NCBI RefSeq assembly: GCF_007828215.1
Contig: NZ_VIUE01000001.1
Coordinates: 460,528 to 524,527 of the forward strand
Direction: 5' to 3'
Source of the DNA: Pseudomonas sp. SJZ074
Lineage (GTDB): Bacteria > Pseudomonadota > Gammaproteobacteria > Pseudomonadales > Pseudomonadaceae
DNA: 64,000 bases
Part shown: piece after piece, positions 38,500 to 48,850 of the stretch
Layout: every line of letters begins with the position of its first letter
How positions within the stretch are numbered: position 1 is the first letter of the stretch
Position numbers and translations under genes: made by a program
The notes under the pieces: model-generated
What the model was told of the DNA's origin: nothing
What the model saw: only the letters and a program-made list of their open reading frames with translations
Databases searched by the model: none

Positions 38500-40662
38500 C
38501 TAGCCCCCTTTGACCTTAAAGCGACTCAACACCCGTTGCATCAGCGACGCTCGCTCCGACAGGTCCCTGGCCGCTACCGCGCATTCTTGTGAGCTCGATT
38601 GGTTTTTCTGCGTCACCTCGTCGATCTGTTCCAACCCGACACTTGCCTGTTGCAAGCCTGAAGCCTGCTCGCTGGAAGCCTGGTAGATCAGCGAAACCAG
38701 GCTGGACACCGCACTGGTACCGCTGACAATATTTTTGAGGGACTCGGCGGTACGGCCCGCGATGACCATGCCGCGTTGGGTCTTGCTCGAAGAGTCGGCG
38801 ATCAGCGCAGCCGTCTGCTGCGCGGCCTCGGCGCTGCGGGCTGCCAGGGTGCGCACCTCATCCGCGACCACGGCAAAGCCGCGCCCGAGCTCACCGGCCC
38901 GGGCGGCCTCGATGGCCGCGTTCAACGCCAGAAGATTGGTTTGTGCGGCAATGTTGTCGATGGTGGTGATGATCGCGGTGATGTCCTTGCCCGAGCTATC
39001 GATTTCGGCCATTGCGGCAATCAGTTCGCTCATCAACTTGTCGCTCTCGCCTGCATCGGCCCGCGACGCCTGGGATTGCTCATCGGCCTTCTTGGCATTG
39101 GCGGCATTGTCCCGGGTCTGGGCAGCCATCTGGGTCATCACCGCACTGATCTCGGTAATGGACGAAGCAGAGTTGGCCGCCCCTTCGGACAAGGACTGAC
39201 TCAGATCGGTGACCTGCGCCGAACTGCCGCTGATTCGAGTGGCACTCACCTGCACTTCGCAAATCAACTGGTTCAGGTTGGTGACCATCTTCTCCAGCGA
39301 CTTGCCCAAGGTATCGTGAGGTGAAGACAGACGGACCTCCAGGTCCAGATCGCCTTCGGAGATGCGCTCAGCCACCCGGACCTGTCGTTGCAGGCTCTCG
39401 GACATGTCGTTGAGCGCGATGGACAACTGCCCGACTTCGTCCTCGGATTTCTGCACCAGACGACGAGAGAAATCCCCCAGGCTGATTTGGGCCGCCAGGG
39501 CAGCAGCCTCGCGAATCGGTCCGACGATTTTTGCCGCAGCCAGCCAAAGGCCAGCGAGGGCCAACAATGAAATACCCAGCCCTACGGACACTTGCCAGAC
39601 GCTGTTGCTGATACTGCGCGATTGCAGCTCCTGTTCCAGGGCAATCGCCTGGCTCATGACCACCGCCTTGGGCAAGCGAATGAGCACTGCCCACGGCTTC
39701 CCCGTGCGCCCCAGTTCAATGGGCATCAACACTTCAATGTTCTGCGTTTGCGGATTGAGCAGGCCATCGCCACGACCACGCTGGATATCGCTCAGCACCT
39801 TTTCCCAGGAATCGGGCAACAACGCCTTGATGGGTTGCCCGATCAGATCCATACGCCTGCTGTCCGCGACCACCAGTCCCTGGTTGCTCATGATCGAGAC
39901 TGAACCCTTGCCATCGTAAAGATCGGCGGACATCTGCTCGCTGAGCTTCTGGATGAAAGCGATATCGAAGTCAGCCCCGACCACCCCGTAGAACTTGCCA
40001 CCGGACACAATCGGCACCGATAGGGTGGTCAGCCAGACATTCTTGCCCTGGACCACATAGGGAATGGGGTCCAGCACACTTTCCTTCAGGGTGTCGCGCG
40101 GGCCGCTGTACCAGCCACCCTTGGGTACACCGTTGGGATGAAGGTCCGGGGAGTCATACTCCACCAGCGGTTGCACCGCGACATGGCCATCCGCGCTGCG
40201 TGTCCAATAGGGCGTAAAACGTCCTGTCAGCGGGTTATTGCCATCCTGGGCATTTCGGAAAGCGTGATCCTGTCCATCCAATGCATCCGGCTCCCAGCAG
40301 GAATATGTGCCGTTGAAGTCAGGGTTATCCTTGAGGACATTGAGCAATACGCTGTTGACCTGATCGCGGCCCAATGCCAGGGGACTTTGCGCGGCTTTGC
40401 CGGCGGCAAAGGTATTGGCCATGGTGCGGGCTGCATCCAGGGCGGTTTGCAGCCTGGCCTGAATGGCGTTGGCGCGGGACTCGGCCAGGTTTTGAATTTC
40501 CCGGATCGTCGATTTTTCAATCAGTGCAGTCACTTCCGTCGAAACATAATGCTCATTGGAGCGAGCGGTGAAGAGCCCGTAGACAACCAGGCTGACCGAT
40601 GAAACAAACAGGCATACGCCCGCCGTGACACAAATACGTGCCTGCAACGACTTGAACTTCAT
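38500..40662 (-). CDS. Methyl-accepting chemotaxis protein with dCache sensor domain
   Basis: A 720-residue chemoreceptor. TM1 at about 10-30, a large periplasmic dCache domain (about 31-350; the [18 protein letters not shown] and [24 protein letters not shown] segments are typical), TM2 near 360-380, HAMP, and the cytoplasmic signalling tip [20 protein letters not shown]. The dCache sequence resembles polyamine and histamine receptors such as TlpQ and McpU, a low-confidence guess. It signals through CheW/CheA. AGGGG precedes the ATG. It is divergent from another chemoreceptor. Confidence 0.92.
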   Translation of the reverse strand: MKFKSLQARICVTAGVCLFVSSVSLVVYGLFTARSNEHYVSTEVTALIEKSTIREIQNLAESRANAIQARLQTALDAARTMANTFAAGKAAQSPLALGRDQVNSVLLNVLKDNPDFNGTYSCWEPDALDGQDHAFRNAQDGNNPLTGRFTPYWTRSADGHVAVQPLVEYDSPDLHPNGVPKGGWYSGPRDTLKESVLDPIPYVVQGKNVWLTTLSVPIVSGGKFYGVVGADFDIAFIQKLSEQMSADLYDGKGSVSIMSNQGLVVADSRRMDLIGQPIKALLPDSWEKVLSDIQRGRGDGLLNPQTQNIEVLMPIELGRTGKPWAVLIRLPKAVVMSQAIALEQELQSRSISNSVWQVSVGLGISLLALAGLWLAAAKIVGPIREAAALAAQISLGDFSRRLVQKSEDEVGQLSIALNDMSESLQRQVRVAERISEGDLDLEVRLSSPHDTLGKSLEKMVTNLNQLICEVQVSATRISGSSAQVTDLSQSLSEGAANSASSITEISAVMTQMAAQTRDNAANAKKADEQSQASRADAGESDKLMSELIAAMAEIDSSGKDITAIITTIDNIAAQTNLLALNAAIEAARAGELGRGFAVVADEVRTLAARSAEAAQQTAALIADSSSKTQRGMVIAGRTAESLKNIVSGTSAVSSLVSLIYQASSEQASGLQQASVGLEQIDEVTQKNQSSSQECAVAARDLSERASLMQRVLSRFKVKGG

Positions 40663-41441
40663 ATCGACCCCTGCCTGATTCTATTTATTGCTACCGTCAA
40701 CAACGACGGCGGCATTTCAACGTGTGCACGACGTGGCGAATAACAATCGATCACCGCTGCTTACGCCGCCTCGGACGAATGCCTTCAAGGACACGGCGAT
40801 ACAGCTGTTACCAGCATTGAAACGTGGCAAGTGGGGGACAAGCATTCATCGCTCTATCCACTCAGTAGCGAAAGAGATGTTCGAATCAGAAACCGGAGGC
40901 TTGTTTCCAGGGAGGCAAGGGCGATAGGCGGAAAGAATGTAAAGCCTGCTTCTGCTGTAACCCAGGATCACCCTTGAATAAAGCCGCAGAATCCATTCAA
41001 ACCAACAACCACAGCAGCAAATTAACACGGGCAATATTTCTACAACATCAACTTAGGACTTATACAAATCAGTACTTTAGTCGTAACGAGAGCACACTGG
41101 GCGACCGACGTTCGTATCGTTTCAACTCAGCGAACGGGAGCGCACAAGGACAGGTCTCGCGATGTGCCATTTTAGTGCAGCATGTTTTTCGTTAGCAGGC
41201 TATGGACCTAAAAAAATCCCCGCTCACAGGGTGATAGCGCAACGCCATGGTCTGAATCTTGCCTTATTTATCGTTATAACGCGGCCCCTTACAAAGGGGA
41301 CCGAGAGTGGGAAGTTTCGCTACAGAACCCGCGCACAGAGCGACCAGAGCGACTTTTCGAGGCCTTTTAAAAGGACACCTGTTCCAGCATTTGTGTAGAA
41401 ACGCACAAAAACAGTGCAAGGGTGTTCAGGGGAGTATGGGC
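40663..41441. other. Intergenic region between two divergent chemoreceptor genes
   Basis: 779 bases with lower GC content than both flanks and no convincing gene; the open frames inside have poor codon use. It presumably holds both receptor promoters. No FliA-type promoter could be assigned with confidence. The last 200 bases contain short palindromes (for example CCTTTTAAAAGG near 41362) of unclear role. Confidence 0.6.
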
Positions 41442-43499
41442 ATGCAGGCTTTTCTATTACCGGGCATCAGATTATTGGGACGTTTCGGCTTCGCCGGTAA
41501 ATTCCAATTGTTGTTCCTGCTCTTCATCCTGCCACTCACGGGCAGCCTGTGGATCATCGGCCAGGACTATCGCGATCAGCTCAGCCTGATTTCCGGGGAA
41601 CGTGCCGGGGTCCGCCAGTTGTTGGCCCTGGATAACCTGGACAACCTGCTCACCGCCCAGCGCAACCGCGCCGCCCGTTGGCGCGCCACGGAAACCAATC
41701 GACAACCCACGCCTGCCACCCTTGCCGCGATGGCGGCGTTCGATGCCGTGCAACCGGCCCTCAACCAGGCCGCCGATGAGCTGAGCGCCGCCTTGCAGGC
41801 CGATGGCGCCGAAACCGACATCCTGGCCCGCTTTCAGGTCTTGCAGACCAGCCTCAAGGGCCTGGACTCGAAAAGCCTGGGCGCCGTGGGTTGGTGGCCG
41901 GACGGCTATGACCGCTTCACTGCCGCCCTGAGTGCGCTGCAAGCCCTGCGTGAGCAGATCGTGATGGACAATCGCCTGACCCTCGCCTCCTGGCTCGAAA
42001 CCTATCTGCTGACCCAGATCTCGACCCAGCAGACTCCGGAACTGATCGAACGGGTCGGACGTCTGGCCAGCGTCGGACAGGCTTCGGTGGTGTCGGGCCA
42101 ATTCACCCTGCAGAGCCGCCTGCAACTGCGGGACCTGCGCAGCCGCATCGGCGACGCCCGGGATCAATTGCTCAAGACCGGTGGGCTCCTGGAAGCACGC
42201 CTGCCTGGCGATCTGCAAACCTGGGCCGGTCAATACCAAGGGAGCCTCAAACATCTGGACGCCGAACTGAAAGTGCTGGATGACGGCGTGTTCGGCGGCT
42301 CCATCAGCCTCAAGCCGGAAGACTTCGAGAAGCACCTGGACGCCCTGCTGTCCGATCTGGCCGCCCTGCGCCAGCAATCCCTGGTGGCCCTGGATACACG
42401 ACTGAACCATTATCACGGCACGGCGATCCGCCAGTTCACACTGGTGGCGACGGTGCTGGGTTGCCTGCTGTTGGCGGCGCTCTATCTTTTTGTCTGCCTG
42501 CAAGCGTCCATCCGTCGCAGCGCCAGCGGCATCACCTTGCTGGCCGAAGCGTTGCGTGATGGCAACCTCAGCCTGCAAGTGCCAGTAGAAGGACGCGATG
42601 AATTGGCGGCGATCAGCACCGCCCTGAACGTCGCCGTGGTGCAATTGCGCACCAGCCTGCTGGGAGTCGACCACGAGACGTCGCAAGTCAGCAATGCCGT
42701 GCGCACCCTCAATACCCACTCCAGCGGTGCCCTGGGAGAAGTCGAAGCCCAACAGCTGCAGATCAGCCAGATCGCCGCCGCGGCAACGCAACTGGCCGCG
42801 ACCTCTCAAGGCGTGGCAAAAAGTTGTGAGCAAGCGTCCGACAGCGCCCAGCAGACCCGGCGCATCGCCACCGACAGCAGCCGCGACAGCCAACGCACCA
42901 CCGCGAGCATCCAGCAGCTCAACCAGCGCCTCAACGACACCGCCGCCGCACTGGGCCGGGTGAGCGAACAGGGACAACAGATCCAGTTGGTAGTCGACAC
43001 CATCCGCGGCGTGGCCGAGCAGACCAACCTGCTGGCCCTCAACGCCGCCATCGAAGCAGCCCGCGCCGGGGAACAGGGCCGCGGTTTCGCCGTGGTGGCC
43101 GATGAGGTCCGTAGCCTGTCGCAACGTACCCAATCCTCGACCCAACAGATTGCAGGCACGGTCGACAGCCTGCGCGCTACGGTCAATGAAGCGGTCAGCC
43201 TGATGGAGGCCGCCTGCGAGCAGGCACAGACAGACGCCCAGGCCGTTACCAGCCTGGGCGAGCGCCTGGGAGAAATCGCCAGCGCCGTGCAAAGCGTGAC
43301 CGATACCCTGGCGCAGATCGCCACCGCAGTGGACGAACAGGCCAGCACGGCCGACGAGGTCAGCGGCAATATCCAACAGGTCGATCAAGCCGCCATGCGC
43401 TTGCTGGACGGCGCACGGGCGGTGAACCTGGCGGCGGATACCTTGAGCCAGGGAAGCCAGGCACTGAGTGCGAATACCGGGAGATTTCAACTCGGTTGA
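41442..43499 (+). CDS. Methyl-accepting chemotaxis protein with long all-helical periplasmic domain
   Basis: A 685-residue chemoreceptor. TM1 at about 21-40, a helical ligand-binding domain of about 290 residues (41-330), TM2 at 331-354, HAMP from about 360-412, and the signalling domain with [21 protein letters not shown] near 528. The large helical sensor resembles HBM or related four-helix-bundle domains; the ligand is unknown. GGGGAG is 7 bases before the second ATG (41442), which is chosen. tRNA-Met follows. Confidence 0.92.
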   Translation: MQAFLLPGIRLLGRFGFAGKFQLLFLLFILPLTGSLWIIGQDYRDQLSLISGERAGVRQLLALDNLDNLLTAQRNRAARWRATETNRQPTPATLAAMAAFDAVQPALNQAADELSAALQADGAETDILARFQVLQTSLKGLDSKSLGAVGWWPDGYDRFTAALSALQALREQIVMDNRLTLASWLETYLLTQISTQQTPELIERVGRLASVGQASVVSGQFTLQSRLQLRDLRSRIGDARDQLLKTGGLLEARLPGDLQTWAGQYQGSLKHLDAELKVLDDGVFGGSISLKPEDFEKHLDALLSDLAALRQQSLVALDTRLNHYHGTAIRQFTLVATVLGCLLLAALYLFVCLQASIRRSASGITLLAEALRDGNLSLQVPVEGRDELAAISTALNVAVVQLRTSLLGVDHETSQVSNAVRTLNTHSSGALGEVEAQQLQISQIAAAATQLAATSQGVAKSCEQASDSAQQTRRIATDSSRDSQRTTASIQQLNQRLNDTAAALGRVSEQGQQIQLVVDTIRGVAEQTNLLALNAAIEAARAGEQGRGFAVVADEVRSLSQRTQSSTQQIAGTVDSLRATVNEAVSLMEAACEQAQTDAQAVTSLGERLGEIASAVQSVTDTLAQIATAVDEQASTADEVSGNIQQVDQAAMRLLDGARAVNLAADTLSQGSQALSANTGRFQLG

Positions 43500-43562
43500 A
43501 GGGCATTTGTGGCGAGGTTGGATAAGCGGTTGAAAGCGCAGAGAAATATTTCAGATTTACGC

Positions 43563-43591
43563 TTGACACATCCTCGCTACCGGCGAATAAT
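43563..43591 (+). promoter_or_regulatory. Sigma-70 promoter of tRNA-Met
   Basis: -35 TTGACA (43563-43568) and -10 AATAAT (43586-43591), 17 bases apart, just 12 bases before the mature tRNA. The GC-rich sequence GCGCGCC after the -10 resembles a stringent discriminator. Confidence 0.8.
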
Positions 43592-43602
43592 GCGCGCCAC
43601 TT

Positions 43603-43679
43603 GGCTACATAGCTCAGTTGGTTAGAGCATAGCATTCATAATGCTGGGGTCCGGGGTTCAAGTCCCTGTGTAGCCACCA
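43603..43679 (+). tRNA. tRNA-Met (CAU, elongator)
   Basis: A 77-base cloverleaf with acceptor GGCTACA/TGTAGCC, T-arm GTTCAAGTC and encoded CCA. Anticodon loop TTCATAA reads CAT. The paired first base and the acceptor stem are of the elongator rather than initiator type. Confidence 0.96.
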
Positions 43680-43686
43680 AGTACTG

Positions 43687-43720
43687 AAAAACGGCTTATC
43701 GAAAGATAAGCCGTTTTTTT
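43687..43720 (+). terminator. Intrinsic terminator of tRNA-Met
   Basis: AAAACGGCTTATC/GATAAGCCGTTTT with a GAAA tetraloop and seven T residues. It begins 8 bases after the tRNA. Confidence 0.96.
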
Positions 43721-43837
43721 ATGCCTCGAGAAAATTAGCTGATCCCACAGGATCTGTTTACGGCTCGCCATAGCGAATCGTTCAACTGATATAGCTCTGC
43801 CCCGGTACCCGGCGCCTGCAAATACAACGTGCCGTCC

Positions 43838-44449
43838 TCAAACCTGAGGATATCGCTTGAACCATTCGGTCTCTTCCAACCGTGCCGCATGAGCATGCAA
43901 CACGGGGAAATCATCTGACCTGACGATATCGGCGATCATCATTTGGATGAAGGACCAGGCGACTGCACTGGTGATGGCGGCCTGATCCGGCCTGCCCTCA
44001 ACAGTCGGCGGCACACACGCCAGCCGGGCTTCCCATTCGCGACAGGCCGCCAGCAACTGCCCGACCACCCGGTCCAGCCAAGGCTGATGACGTTTTTCCT
44101 CAGGGCGTAACTGGCGTTCATAGACAATCTGCACGGCCTTTTCGCAAGCCGCCAGCGCCAATCCCAGCATCTGCAGCGAAGCGACCAAAAGCACTGCCTG
44201 TTGTGGCATCAACTTCTTGTCGGTGGGGCTCTGCGCCTCGAAGTAGTCGAGGATCAGCGTCGAGTCCATCAACACGCTACCGTCATCCAGTACCAGACTG
44301 GGGGCCTTTACCACCGGGTTGATCGAGCGGAATGCCTCGAACGAACCAAATACCGACAGTGCGACATGCTCGAACGAGACGCCCATCAGATCAAGCGAGA
44401 TGGCCACGCGGCGAACATAGGGAGAATCCAGCATGCCAATCAGTTTCAT
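43838..44449 (-). CDS. Glutathione S-transferase family protein
   Basis: A 203-residue GST. The N-terminal thioredoxin-like domain (about 1-80) has SPYVRRVAI with Ser9 at the catalytic position, VKAPSLVLDD (cis-Pro region) and DSTLILDYFE as the glutathione-binding loop. The C-terminal helical domain is normal. GGAGG precedes the ATG. It is divergent from the gamma-glutamyltransferase gene across about 120 bases, placing two glutathione-related genes together. Confidence 0.87.
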   Translation of the reverse strand: MKLIGMLDSPYVRRVAISLDLMGVSFEHVALSVFGSFEAFRSINPVVKAPSLVLDDGSVLMDSTLILDYFEAQSPTDKKLMPQQAVLLVASLQMLGLALAACEKAVQIVYERQLRPEEKRHQPWLDRVVGQLLAACREWEARLACVPPTVEGRPDQAAITSAVAWSFIQMMIADIVRSDDFPVLHAHAARLEETEWFKRYPQV

Positions 44450-44583
44450 CAGGTCATTCCTCCGTGATGCGGATCAATCCTGTTTATGGCGGTACTGCTG
44501 AGAAGCGGTCCCGTCGGTTTGCGCCCTGCGTCTCGCATCGCTACAGTCCGACTCTATATTCCATGCCACGGATGGAGCAACAC

Positions 44584-46422
44584 GTGTTTACAGACCTCAA
44601 GCCGAACCTTCATCGCCTGTCAGCCGTTTCGTTGCTGGCTATAGCCCTCACCCTCGTAGCCTGTAAGGCTCCATCCTCCTCCACACCCACATTACCCAGC
44701 GCACCGGAAATCACCTCCGGTTACCGCGCCGATCTGCAAGTCCGCCACGCCGACAGGCACATGGCCGCCGCCGCCAACCCTTTGGCGGCTGAAGCCGGGC
44801 GAGAGATGTTGCGGCGTGGGGGCTCGGCCATCGACGCGGCGATTGCGATGCAAGCGGTGTTGACCTTGGTGGAACCACAGTCTTCCGGCATCGGCGGCGG
44901 AGCATTCATCGTGCTCTGGGACGGCAAGGCCGTGCGTACTTACGATGGCCGCGAAACGGCACCGGCCGGTGCTACCGAACGACTTTTCCTGCAGGCCGAT
45001 GGGAAACCCATGCCGTTTACCGCCGCACAGATCGGCGGCCGTTCGGTCGGCACACCGGGTGTGTTACGCGCGCTGGAACTGGCTCACCAAAAATACGGGC
45101 GCTTGAAATGGGCAACGCTGTTCGAACCGGCCATCAAGCTGGCGGAACAAGGCTTTCCGATCTCGCCTCGGTTGCACTCGATCATCGCCGGCGACCCGTC
45201 TCTGCCAGGCTCGCCGGACATGGCCGCTTACTTCCTGAATACCGATGGCAGCCCGAAAGCCGTCGGCACGCGGCTGAAGAATCCCGCATTAGCCGGTGTG
45301 CTCAAACGCATCGCCAATGAAGGTCCCGATGCGTTGTACGAAGGACCGGTGGCCCGGGAAATCGTCGCCAAGGTGCAAGGCCACGCCAACCCCGGCAGCC
45401 TTTCGCTGAACGACCTGAAAGGCTACGCCGCCCGGGAGCGTGCGCCGCTGTGTACCGACTACAAGCGCTGGCAGGTCTGCGGCATGGCCCCGCCCTCTTC
45501 CGGCGGGATCGCCCTAGCGCAGATTCTCGGGACCTTGCAGGCTTTGGAACGGCGCGACAGCCACACCGCCCTCGCCCCCATTAAACCCATCAAGAGCGAC
45601 AAACCCGCCGGCTTCGAGCCTGCGCCCGAAGCCGTGCATTTGATCGCCGAAGCCGAACGCCTGGCCTACGCCGACCGTGCCCAGTATGTCGCCGATTCGG
45701 ACTTCGTGCCTGTACCGGTCAAGGGCCTGGTCGACGCCGGGTACCTGGCCAGCCGCGCCAACCTGATCGGCCCGCGCAGCATGGGCGTCGCCAAGCCCGG
45801 TACGCCACCGGGCATCCAGGTGGCCTACGCCCCGGACCGTTCGCCGCTGCGTATCTCCACCTCGCAAGTGGTGGCGGTGGACGACCAGGGCGGCGCCGTG
45901 TCCATGACCACCACAGTGGAATCGGCATTCGGCTCACATCTGATGGTCCAGGGTTTCATGCTCAACAACCAGATGACCGACTTCTCGTTCATCCCGGAAG
46001 AGAATGGACAAAAAGTCGCCAACCGTGTCGAACCCGGCAAGCGTCCACGCTCATCCATGGCACCAACGCTGATTTTCGACCGTCAGAACGGTGAACTGCT
46101 GGCCGCTGTCGGCTCGCCGGGAGGGTCGCAGATCATCGAATACGTAGCCAAATCGGTCATAGGCCTGTTGGACTGGAACCTGGACCCACAAACCGCCATC
46201 AACCTGCCCAACTTCGGCAGTCGCAATGGCCCCACTGAGCTGGAACAGGGGCAATTCAGCCCTGCGTTGATCCAGGCGCTGAAAGATAAAGGCCATACGG
46301 TGAGCGAAATCGACATGACCAGCGGCACCCAGGCCATCGTCCGGGTGCGCGATACGCAAGGAAAGACATCACTCGCCGGGGGGGCGGACCCTCGACGTGA
46401 AGGTGAAGCGCTGGGAGATTGA
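44584..46422 (+). CDS. ggt: Gamma-glutamyltransferase, lipoprotein form
   Basis: About 612 residues, an N-terminal nucleophile hydrolase that splits glutathione and other gamma-glutamyl compounds, self-cleaving into two subunits. SGIGGGAFIVLWD is near 100, and the self-processing Thr lies in the AVSMTTTVESAFGS segment (near 441-454). The N-terminus ends in a lipobox-like LTLVAC (Cys near 24), so it is probably membrane-anchored. The GTG at 44584 follows GGAGCAACAC; ATGs at 44563 and 44572 are alternatives. Confidence 0.93.
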   Translation: MFTDLKPNLHRLSAVSLLAIALTLVACKAPSSSTPTLPSAPEITSGYRADLQVRHADRHMAAAANPLAAEAGREMLRRGGSAIDAAIAMQAVLTLVEPQSSGIGGGAFIVLWDGKAVRTYDGRETAPAGATERLFLQADGKPMPFTAAQIGGRSVGTPGVLRALELAHQKYGRLKWATLFEPAIKLAEQGFPISPRLHSIIAGDPSLPGSPDMAAYFLNTDGSPKAVGTRLKNPALAGVLKRIANEGPDALYEGPVAREIVAKVQGHANPGSLSLNDLKGYAARERAPLCTDYKRWQVCGMAPPSSGGIALAQILGTLQALERRDSHTALAPIKPIKSDKPAGFEPAPEAVHLIAEAERLAYADRAQYVADSDFVPVPVKGLVDAGYLASRANLIGPRSMGVAKPGTPPGIQVAYAPDRSPLRISTSQVVAVDDQGGAVSMTTTVESAFGSHLMVQGFMLNNQMTDFSFIPEENGQKVANRVEPGKRPRSSMAPTLIFDRQNGELLAAVGSPGGSQIIEYVAKSVIGLLDWNLDPQTAINLPNFGSRNGPTELEQGQFSPALIQALKDKGHTVSEIDMTSGTQAIVRVRDTQGKTSLAGGADPRREGEALGD

Positions 46423-46439
46423 GCGGATACCTGATTCGC

Positions 46440-46658
46440 TCATGACTGTTCGTTCTCAGGTTGATAAACCAGCAGATCGGCGGGCTGACATTGCAGGTAA
46501 CTGCAGATGGCCTCGAGCGTCGCCAGGCGTATGCCCTTGACCTTTCCCTGCTTCAACAGGGAGAGGTTGGCCTCCGTGATGCCTATGGCGGCGGCCAAAT
46601 CTTTGGATTTGACCTTGCGCGTCGCCAGCATCACATCCAGTTGAATAACGATAGGCAT
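46440..46658 (-). CDS. XRE-family helix-turn-helix regulator
   Basis: A 72-residue Cro/C1-type HTH: DVMLATRKVKSKDLAAAIGITEANLSLLKQGKVKGIRLATLEAICSYLQ spans the five-helix core. It is the typical small regulator found immediately after a DUF2975 gene, here only 7 bases downstream; the pair is common but not functionally defined. The ATG at 46658 is chosen over upstream ATGs that overlap the DUF2975 gene. Confidence 0.87.
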   Translation of the reverse strand: MPIVIQLDVMLATRKVKSKDLAAAIGITEANLSLLKQGKVKGIRLATLEAICSYLQCQPADLLVYQPENEQS

Positions 46659-46665
46659 AGGGTTC

Positions 46666-47220
46666 TCAAACGAAAGTTCTGTTTTCTGAGTCGACTTCAC
46701 TGGCCTGGGACAATATCCGGGCAATGATTGCGATACAGGCGGCCAGGAACAAGGCGACGAAGGACGGGGCGGTGATGCTGATGGTCAGCAATCGCTCGCC
46801 GACCGGCGCGTTGATCGTGACCAGCAGGCTGAGAAACGGTTCGCACAGGAAATCCAGCAGCACCCACAGCGCTACTGCGCGCCCCGCATTTCCCAAGTAA
46901 ACCGCTGCTTCACTGGAAAAATACTGCCCCTGGGCATAGCGCCTGAAAAGCTGCCGCAGGTTGACCAGCCCGGCCGCCAGCGCCAGCAGAGGCACGCTGG
47001 ACAAAAGGATCCCGCCAAGACGTTGCCAGCCCGTCAGCGCCGTCGCCCCACCGGGCAGACTGGACAGTTGCCGCTCGGTCAGGGAAAAGCCCAGGCCGTA
47101 TTTTGATGCGATATCAGGAAACAGCCAGGCAGCCGCATTGACGGCCATCATCGCGACAATGAAAACAAGCGTGACGGCAGCCATGCGCTGGCTGTACAGG
47201 GCGAGACGATTCGAACACAT
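46666..47220 (-). CDS. DUF2975 membrane protein
   Basis: A 184-residue protein with four hydrophobic helices (about 14-34, 68-87, 113-135 and 150-170) as in DUF2975. The ATG at 47220 has GGAG 7 bases before it. Partnered with the XRE regulator downstream, it may form a membrane-linked regulatory unit; the function is unknown. Confidence 0.85.
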   Translation of the reverse strand: MCSNRLALYSQRMAAVTLVFIVAMMAVNAAAWLFPDIASKYGLGFSLTERQLSSLPGGATALTGWQRLGGILLSSVPLLALAAGLVNLRQLFRRYAQGQYFSSEAAVYLGNAGRAVALWVLLDFLCEPFLSLLVTINAPVGERLLTISITAPSFVALFLAACIAIIARILSQASEVDSENRTFV

Positions 47221-47312
47221 GTCAGGGCTCCAATAGAGTACGAGAGCGCCAAACATAGCCACGAAATTATCGCAGAACAATAATTAATATGTAAAAAACA
47301 ATAACCCCGGCA

Positions 47313-48629
47313 TCAAGTCGATAACTGATTGGCGAACTGGCTCACGGCGTCGACCACTTTCTTCGCCCCATCCTGAATCTCGACGATCACCGTCCCCGCC
47401 TCGGCAGCCAGGGCAAGGCCTTGTTCGGCCTGGTGTTGACCATCCGTCATCAACGACACGGCATTGCGTGCCATGTCCTGGTTCTGGCGGACCACGCCGA
47501 CGATTTCATCGGTGGCCTGGCTGGTACGCGACGCCAGTTGCCGCACTTCATCGGCCACTACCGCAAAGCCTCGACCCTGTTCGCCGGCACGAGCGGCTTC
47601 GATGGCCGCGTTGAGCGCCAGCAGGTTGGTCTGTTCGGCGATGCCGCTGATGGTCTTGACGATGGTGCCGATCACCAGGGATTGCTCGTTCAACGCTTCG
47701 ATGCCCTCGCCTGCGGCCTGCATGTGCCGGGCCAGGTCACGCATCACGTCTACGGCCTGGGTCACTACAGTGGTACCGCGCTGAGCGCTGTCGTCGGTTT
47801 GCAACGAAGTGCTGTAGGCGATGCTGGCGGCCTCGGCGACGGCCTTTTCCTGGTTGACCTGGTCGGTGATGTTCGTGGCGAACTTGACCACTTTGTACAG
47901 TCTATTGTTGGCGTCGAGCACCGGGTTGTAGGAAGCCTCCAGCCACACTTCACGACCATTGCTGTCGAGGCGCTTGAAGCGGCCGGCAACGAACTCACCA
48001 CTGTTCAGGCGCTTCCAGAACTGCTGGTAGGCAGGGCTGTTGTATTCCTCCGGCTCGCAAAAGGTGCGGTGGTGCTTGCCCTTGACCTGCGCCAGGCTGT
48101 AGCCCATGGCATTGAGAAAGCGATCATTGGCTGTCAGTACGTGACCGTCCAGGTCAAATTCGATCACGGCCGTTGAGCGTACCAACGCACCAATGAGGTT
48201 TTCATGCTCGCGAGAACCTTCGATGGTGCGGGTCAGGTCATTGGAGTACATCGAGAAATAACGGACTCGCCCATCTGCGCCCTTTACAGGCTGAAGAATC
48301 GAACGCAACCAGGCTTCCTTGCCGTTGCCCCGCAGCAGGCGCACGGCGCCAGAAAAATGCTCGCCACGGGTCAATGCCGACTTGAAGCGAATCTGGAATT
48401 CATTGGACTTCAAGTAGGCCGGCACCAGATCTTCTACAGCCCGACCAAGGAGGTCCTGGCTCTTGTAGTGCATTTCATCGAGAAATTTCTGATTGACCGT
48501 CTGCACCCGCCCCTCGGCATCAAGGGTAAGTGCCAGCATTTCGCGGTCCAGGCTTTCCTTTACTTGCATGAGGCTGGAGAGTTCTTGGCGAAGAGCCGTC
48601 AGCTCCTGCTTCAAGCGTTGATTGAACAT
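47313..48629 (-). CDS. bdlA: PAS-domain chemoreceptor, BdlA-like
   Basis: A 438-residue soluble receptor with no membrane segment. An N-terminal coil (about 1-25) leads to PAS1 (about 28-130) and PAS2 (about 145-255; [22 protein letters not shown] is the PAS core), then a receptor signalling domain with [16 protein letters not shown] near 332. The layout and length match P. aeruginosa BdlA, which controls biofilm dispersion; the symbol is by similarity in architecture. GGAG is 7 bases before the ATG at 48629. Confidence 0.8.
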   Translation of the reverse strand: MFNQRLKQELTALRQELSSLMQVKESLDREMLALTLDAEGRVQTVNQKFLDEMHYKSQDLLGRAVEDLVPAYLKSNEFQIRFKSALTRGEHFSGAVRLLRGNGKEAWLRSILQPVKGADGRVRYFSMYSNDLTRTIEGSREHENLIGALVRSTAVIEFDLDGHVLTANDRFLNAMGYSLAQVKGKHHRTFCEPEEYNSPAYQQFWKRLNSGEFVAGRFKRLDSNGREVWLEASYNPVLDANNRLYKVVKFATNITDQVNQEKAVAEAASIAYSTSLQTDDSAQRGTTVVTQAVDVMRDLARHMQAAGEGIEALNEQSLVIGTIVKTISGIAEQTNLLALNAAIEAARAGEQGRGFAVVADEVRQLASRTSQATDEIVGVVRQNQDMARNAVSLMTDGQHQAEQGLALAAEAGTVIVEIQDGAKKVVDAVSQFANQLST

Positions 48630-48850
48630 AGGCATGCTCCGGGTGGCAGGAGAATTGACAAGCTGTTCTCATGCCATCGGCCCGGCGACTTTTTTCTAAA
48701 GAGTGTCGTTGGTCGGCCTGGGGTTTTGCAGATCGCTCGCGAACCCTGGCCCATCTTTCACGGTCAGTGAGTTGTTCTACCGTTGTCGGGGCCGCGCCGC
48801 TCCAGATGCCCGCATCCATAAAATCAACCATAAGAATCGAGGTAATCGCC

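Noticed and set aside
41150..41441. Riboswitch-like leader before the chemoreceptor at 41442
   Set aside because: Several short hairpins exist but no known riboswitch consensus could be matched.
41472..43490. 672-codon antisense frame over a chemoreceptor
   Set aside because: Shadow of the G/C third-position bias of the receptor gene; no start signals or recognisable domain.
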